Positions 5,757 through 7,138 of a stretch of 7,138 bases of DNA are shown one piece after another; the stretch's first letter is position 1, and each line of letters opens with the position of its first letter. Position numbers and translations under genes: made by a program. The stretch is from contig VBLA01000275.1 in NCBI GenBank assembly GCA_005879245.1, positions 1 to 7,138 of the forward strand, written 5' to 3'. This stretch comes from Deltaproteobacteria bacterium (lineage in GTDB: Bacteria > Desulfobacterota > Binatia > DP-6). The notes beneath the pieces are model-generated. The model saw only the letters and a program-made list of their open reading frames with translations, did no database searches and had not been told where the DNA came from.

Positions 5757-6641
5757 TCAATCCCCCGTGCAGACTCCCCAGGACTCGCCGGTGTCGGAAG
5801 GAATTCGCCCGCTCCGGCCGCAGGTCGTGTTGACCAGGACCGGTCGGGAGGTCGCGCGCAGGTCCACCCCTTCGCCAGCCGCGTCGTTTCCCGTCAGCGT
5901 GGAGTCGGTGAGCAGCGCGCGCGTTGCCACGAGCCCTTCCTCACCGTTGTCGGTGGCGACCAGACCGCTCACCTTGACGCTGCCGTTGCAGAAGACCCCG
6001 TATTCCGGATTCGCGGTCACCGTGACGTTCGCACCGCGGAGCCGGGCGTTCGCGTACACGGCGCCGTACACGTTCCCGCTGTTGGTGACGGTCACGTTCG
6101 TGGCGCTCACGCGGCCCGCGCGGATGGCGTTGTCCCCGATGTTGCTCAGCGTCACGTTCGCCAGGTCCAGGCTTCCGAGGATGGGGGAGCCGATGCCAAA
6201 GAACGTGGTGTCATGGACGTTCAGGTTCTGCACCGCCGCCCGAGCGCGGAGAAAGACCACGGCGGATTCGACGCCGAAGATCTCCCCGGGCCCTTCGACG
6301 AGGCACTTCGAGCGACAGAAGACCCCCACCGTGCCGCCGCTGATCGAGTGACCGTTCATGTGCAGGGTCGCGTTCCCGCCCAGCGTGCCGCCGTCGAGGC
6401 TGCATGTGGGCAAAGGGCGACCGTGTGCATCGCAGGGGGGAGGTGGGCACTCGGCGCTGGAGGTGCACGACACGGAAGGATCACGGACGCAGAACCCCGA
6501 GGTGGCAGGACAGGAGAGATCGGCCTGCAGGTCGCCGATCTCGCCCGGCGGCACGAGCACCCCGCAGCTCGTGATGTCGAGCGCGCGTGCCGTTCCGGCC
6601 ACCGGCAGGACGCCTGCGAGCGCTACCTCGAATCTAGACAT
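5757..6641 (-). CDS. secreted right-handed parallel beta-helix protein
   Basis: This encodes a 294-residue protein with an N-terminal export signal (hydrophobic VALAGVLPVAGTARA, cleavage predicted after residue 20). The mature start is cysteine-rich (Cys at 26, 44, 51, 59, 65, 70, 80, 109, 113), probably disulfide-linked. From about residue 90 to 275 it shows the short, irregular coils of a pectate-lyase-like beta helix, with recurring N.TV/N.TL..S/T and G(A/V)(Y/F) units: HMNGHSISGG, NLNVHDTTFFGI, LANVTLSNIGDNAIRAG, ATNVTVTNSGNVYGAVY and GANVTVTANPEYGVF. It ends in CGRSGRIPSDTGESWGVCTGD, with two more cysteines; I recall similar ends in secreted beta-helix proteins from environmental Binatia-like genomes. 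There is no evident catalytic motif, so polysaccharide binding or a surface role is as likely as an enzyme. The start ATG 6641 is supported by CGGAGG (6647-6652), 5 nt upstream. Confidence 0.75.
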   Translation of the reverse strand: MSRFEVALAGVLPVAGTARALDITSCGVLVPPGEIGDLQADLSCPATSGFCVRDPSVSCTSSAECPPPPCDAHGRPLPTCSLDGGTLGGNATLHMNGHSISGGTVGVFCRSKCLVEGPGEIFGVESAVVFLRARAAVQNLNVHDTTFFGIGSPILGSLDLANVTLSNIGDNAIRAGRVSATNVTVTNSGNVYGAVYANARLRGANVTVTANPEYGVFCNGSVKVSGLVATDNGEEGLVATRALLTDSTLTGNDAAGEGVDLRATSRPVLVNTTCGRSGRIPSDTGESWGVCTGD

Positions 6642-6690
6642 GGTCGCCTCCGTTGACCTCCGCCTAGCACCATCGCGCCGGCGGGAGCAA

Positions 6691-6716
6691 CGTGCGTCAC
6701 CACGTGTCGACGCACG
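6691..6716 (-). terminator. perfect 8-bp hairpin over the carboxylase stop codon
   Basis: The arms CGTGCGTC (6691-6698) and GACGCACG (6709-6716) are exact complements around a 10-nt loop, spanning the stop codon of the acyl-CoA carboxylase gene. It lies in the short gap before the beta-helix gene. There is no T tract. It could be a weak terminator or an mRNA 3'-end structure separating the two genes. Confidence 0.4.
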
Positions 6717-7138
6717 GCCGCTTCTTCCCCGTGCGCGGCGGGGGCGGGGGCGCCGAGCGGAGCGCCGTCAGGATCCATCTCCGCGACTCGGCCGGGTCGA
6801 TCACGTCGTCGAGCTCGAAGTAGGTGGCGTAGTTGACCGCCTTCCCGTGCTCGTACATGCGCGCCACCATCTCCTCGAAGAGTGCGGTGCGCGCGGCCGG
6901 GTCCTCCACGGCCGCCAGCTCCTTCCGGTAGCCGAGCTTCACCGCGCCCTCGAGCCCCATGCCGCCGAACTCGCCCGTCGGCCAGGCGACGGTGAAGAGG
7001 GGCGCCTTGAAGCTCCCGCCCGCCATCGCCTGCGCGCCGAGGCCGTACCCCTTGCGGAGCACGATGGTGAAGAACGGCACCGTCAGGCTGGCGCCGACGA
7101 CGAAGAGGCGGCTCACGTGGCGGACGAGTGCGGTCGTC
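6697..7138 (-). CDS. acyl-CoA carboxylase carboxyltransferase (beta) subunit, C-terminal part
   Basis: The gene enters from beyond the right edge; 146 residues are visible, ending at the stop 6697-6699. They read TTALVRHVSRLFVVGASLTVPFFTIVLRKGYGLGAQAMAGG, then FTVAWPTGEFGGMGLEGAVKLGYRKEL and GKAVNYATYFELDDVIDPAESRRWI. This is the second carboxyltransferase half (crotonase-like fold) of the biotin-dependent propionyl-/acetyl-/methylcrotonyl-CoA carboxylase beta family. Such subunits move CO2 from carboxybiotin to an acyl-CoA in the cytoplasm. GYGLGAQAM belongs to the conserved oxyanion/CoA-binding region. The tail is proline-rich and ends KKRPCVDTW, a usual ending in this group. The GTG at 7116 is an internal codon, because the frame stays open and homologous to the edge. 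Substrate cannot be assigned from this part. Confidence 0.85.
   Translation of the reverse strand, partial: TTALVRHVSRLFVVGASLTVPFFTIVLRKGYGLGAQAMAGGSFKAPLFTVAWPTGEFGGMGLEGAVKLGYRKELAAVEDPAARTALFEEMVARMYEHGKAVNYATYFELDDVIDPAESRRWILTALRSAPPPPPRTGKKRPCVDTW

Noticed and set aside
5486..5833. 115-residue plus-strand open frame in the intergenic region
   Set aside because: It runs through the transposase promoter and into the opposite-strand beta-helix gene, has no ribosome binding site, and shows no recognisable pattern.

Overview
The window is GC-rich bacterial chromosome with tightly packed genes. It looks like an environmental Gram-negative lineage. The Y1 transposase with a GGRRPGAGRKP head, the secreted beta-helix protein ending in SWGVCTGD, and the IS91-type relic recall proteobacterial or 'Candidatus Binatia'-like metagenome contigs. 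That placement is inference from memory and was not tested.

Left part (1 to about 953): accessory DNA read on the minus strand. It holds the N-terminus of a helix-turn-helix protein that runs off the left edge, a solitary HicB-like antitoxin without a visible HicA, and a relic of an IS91-family transposase. This block abuts the 3' end of an aldehyde dehydrogenase gene (867-2261, minus). That gene keeps all its catalytic residues but loses the last ~40 residues of its fold, exactly where the foreign sequence begins.

Centre (2379-4750, plus): a molybdate ABC transport operon, modA-modB-modC, divergent from the dehydrogenase. The genes are almost fused (2-nt gap, then a 4-nt GTGA overlap). modA (periplasmic binding protein) and modC (ATPase with a molybdate-binding C-terminal domain) look intact. 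modB (permease) has an internal out-of-frame deletion of roughly 42 codons that removes its middle membrane segment, so the transporter as written should not work. This is either a real pseudogene or an assembly collapse.

Right of centre (4722-5522, minus): an apparently intact single-copy REP-associated/IS200-like Y1 transposase. Its 3' end overlaps that of modC convergently by 29 bp. It is preceded by a near-perfect sigma-70 promoter in an AT-rich island and has almost no leader.

Right end (5757-7138, minus): a secreted right-handed beta-helix protein, then the C-terminal part of a biotin-dependent acyl-CoA carboxylase beta subunit that enters from beyond the right edge. No tRNA, rRNA, CRISPR array or riboswitch was seen. 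I found no clear new multi-gene system. The most notable signals are two damaged genes (aldehyde dehydrogenase and modB), the mobile-element relic at one breakpoint, and the unusual transposase promoter.
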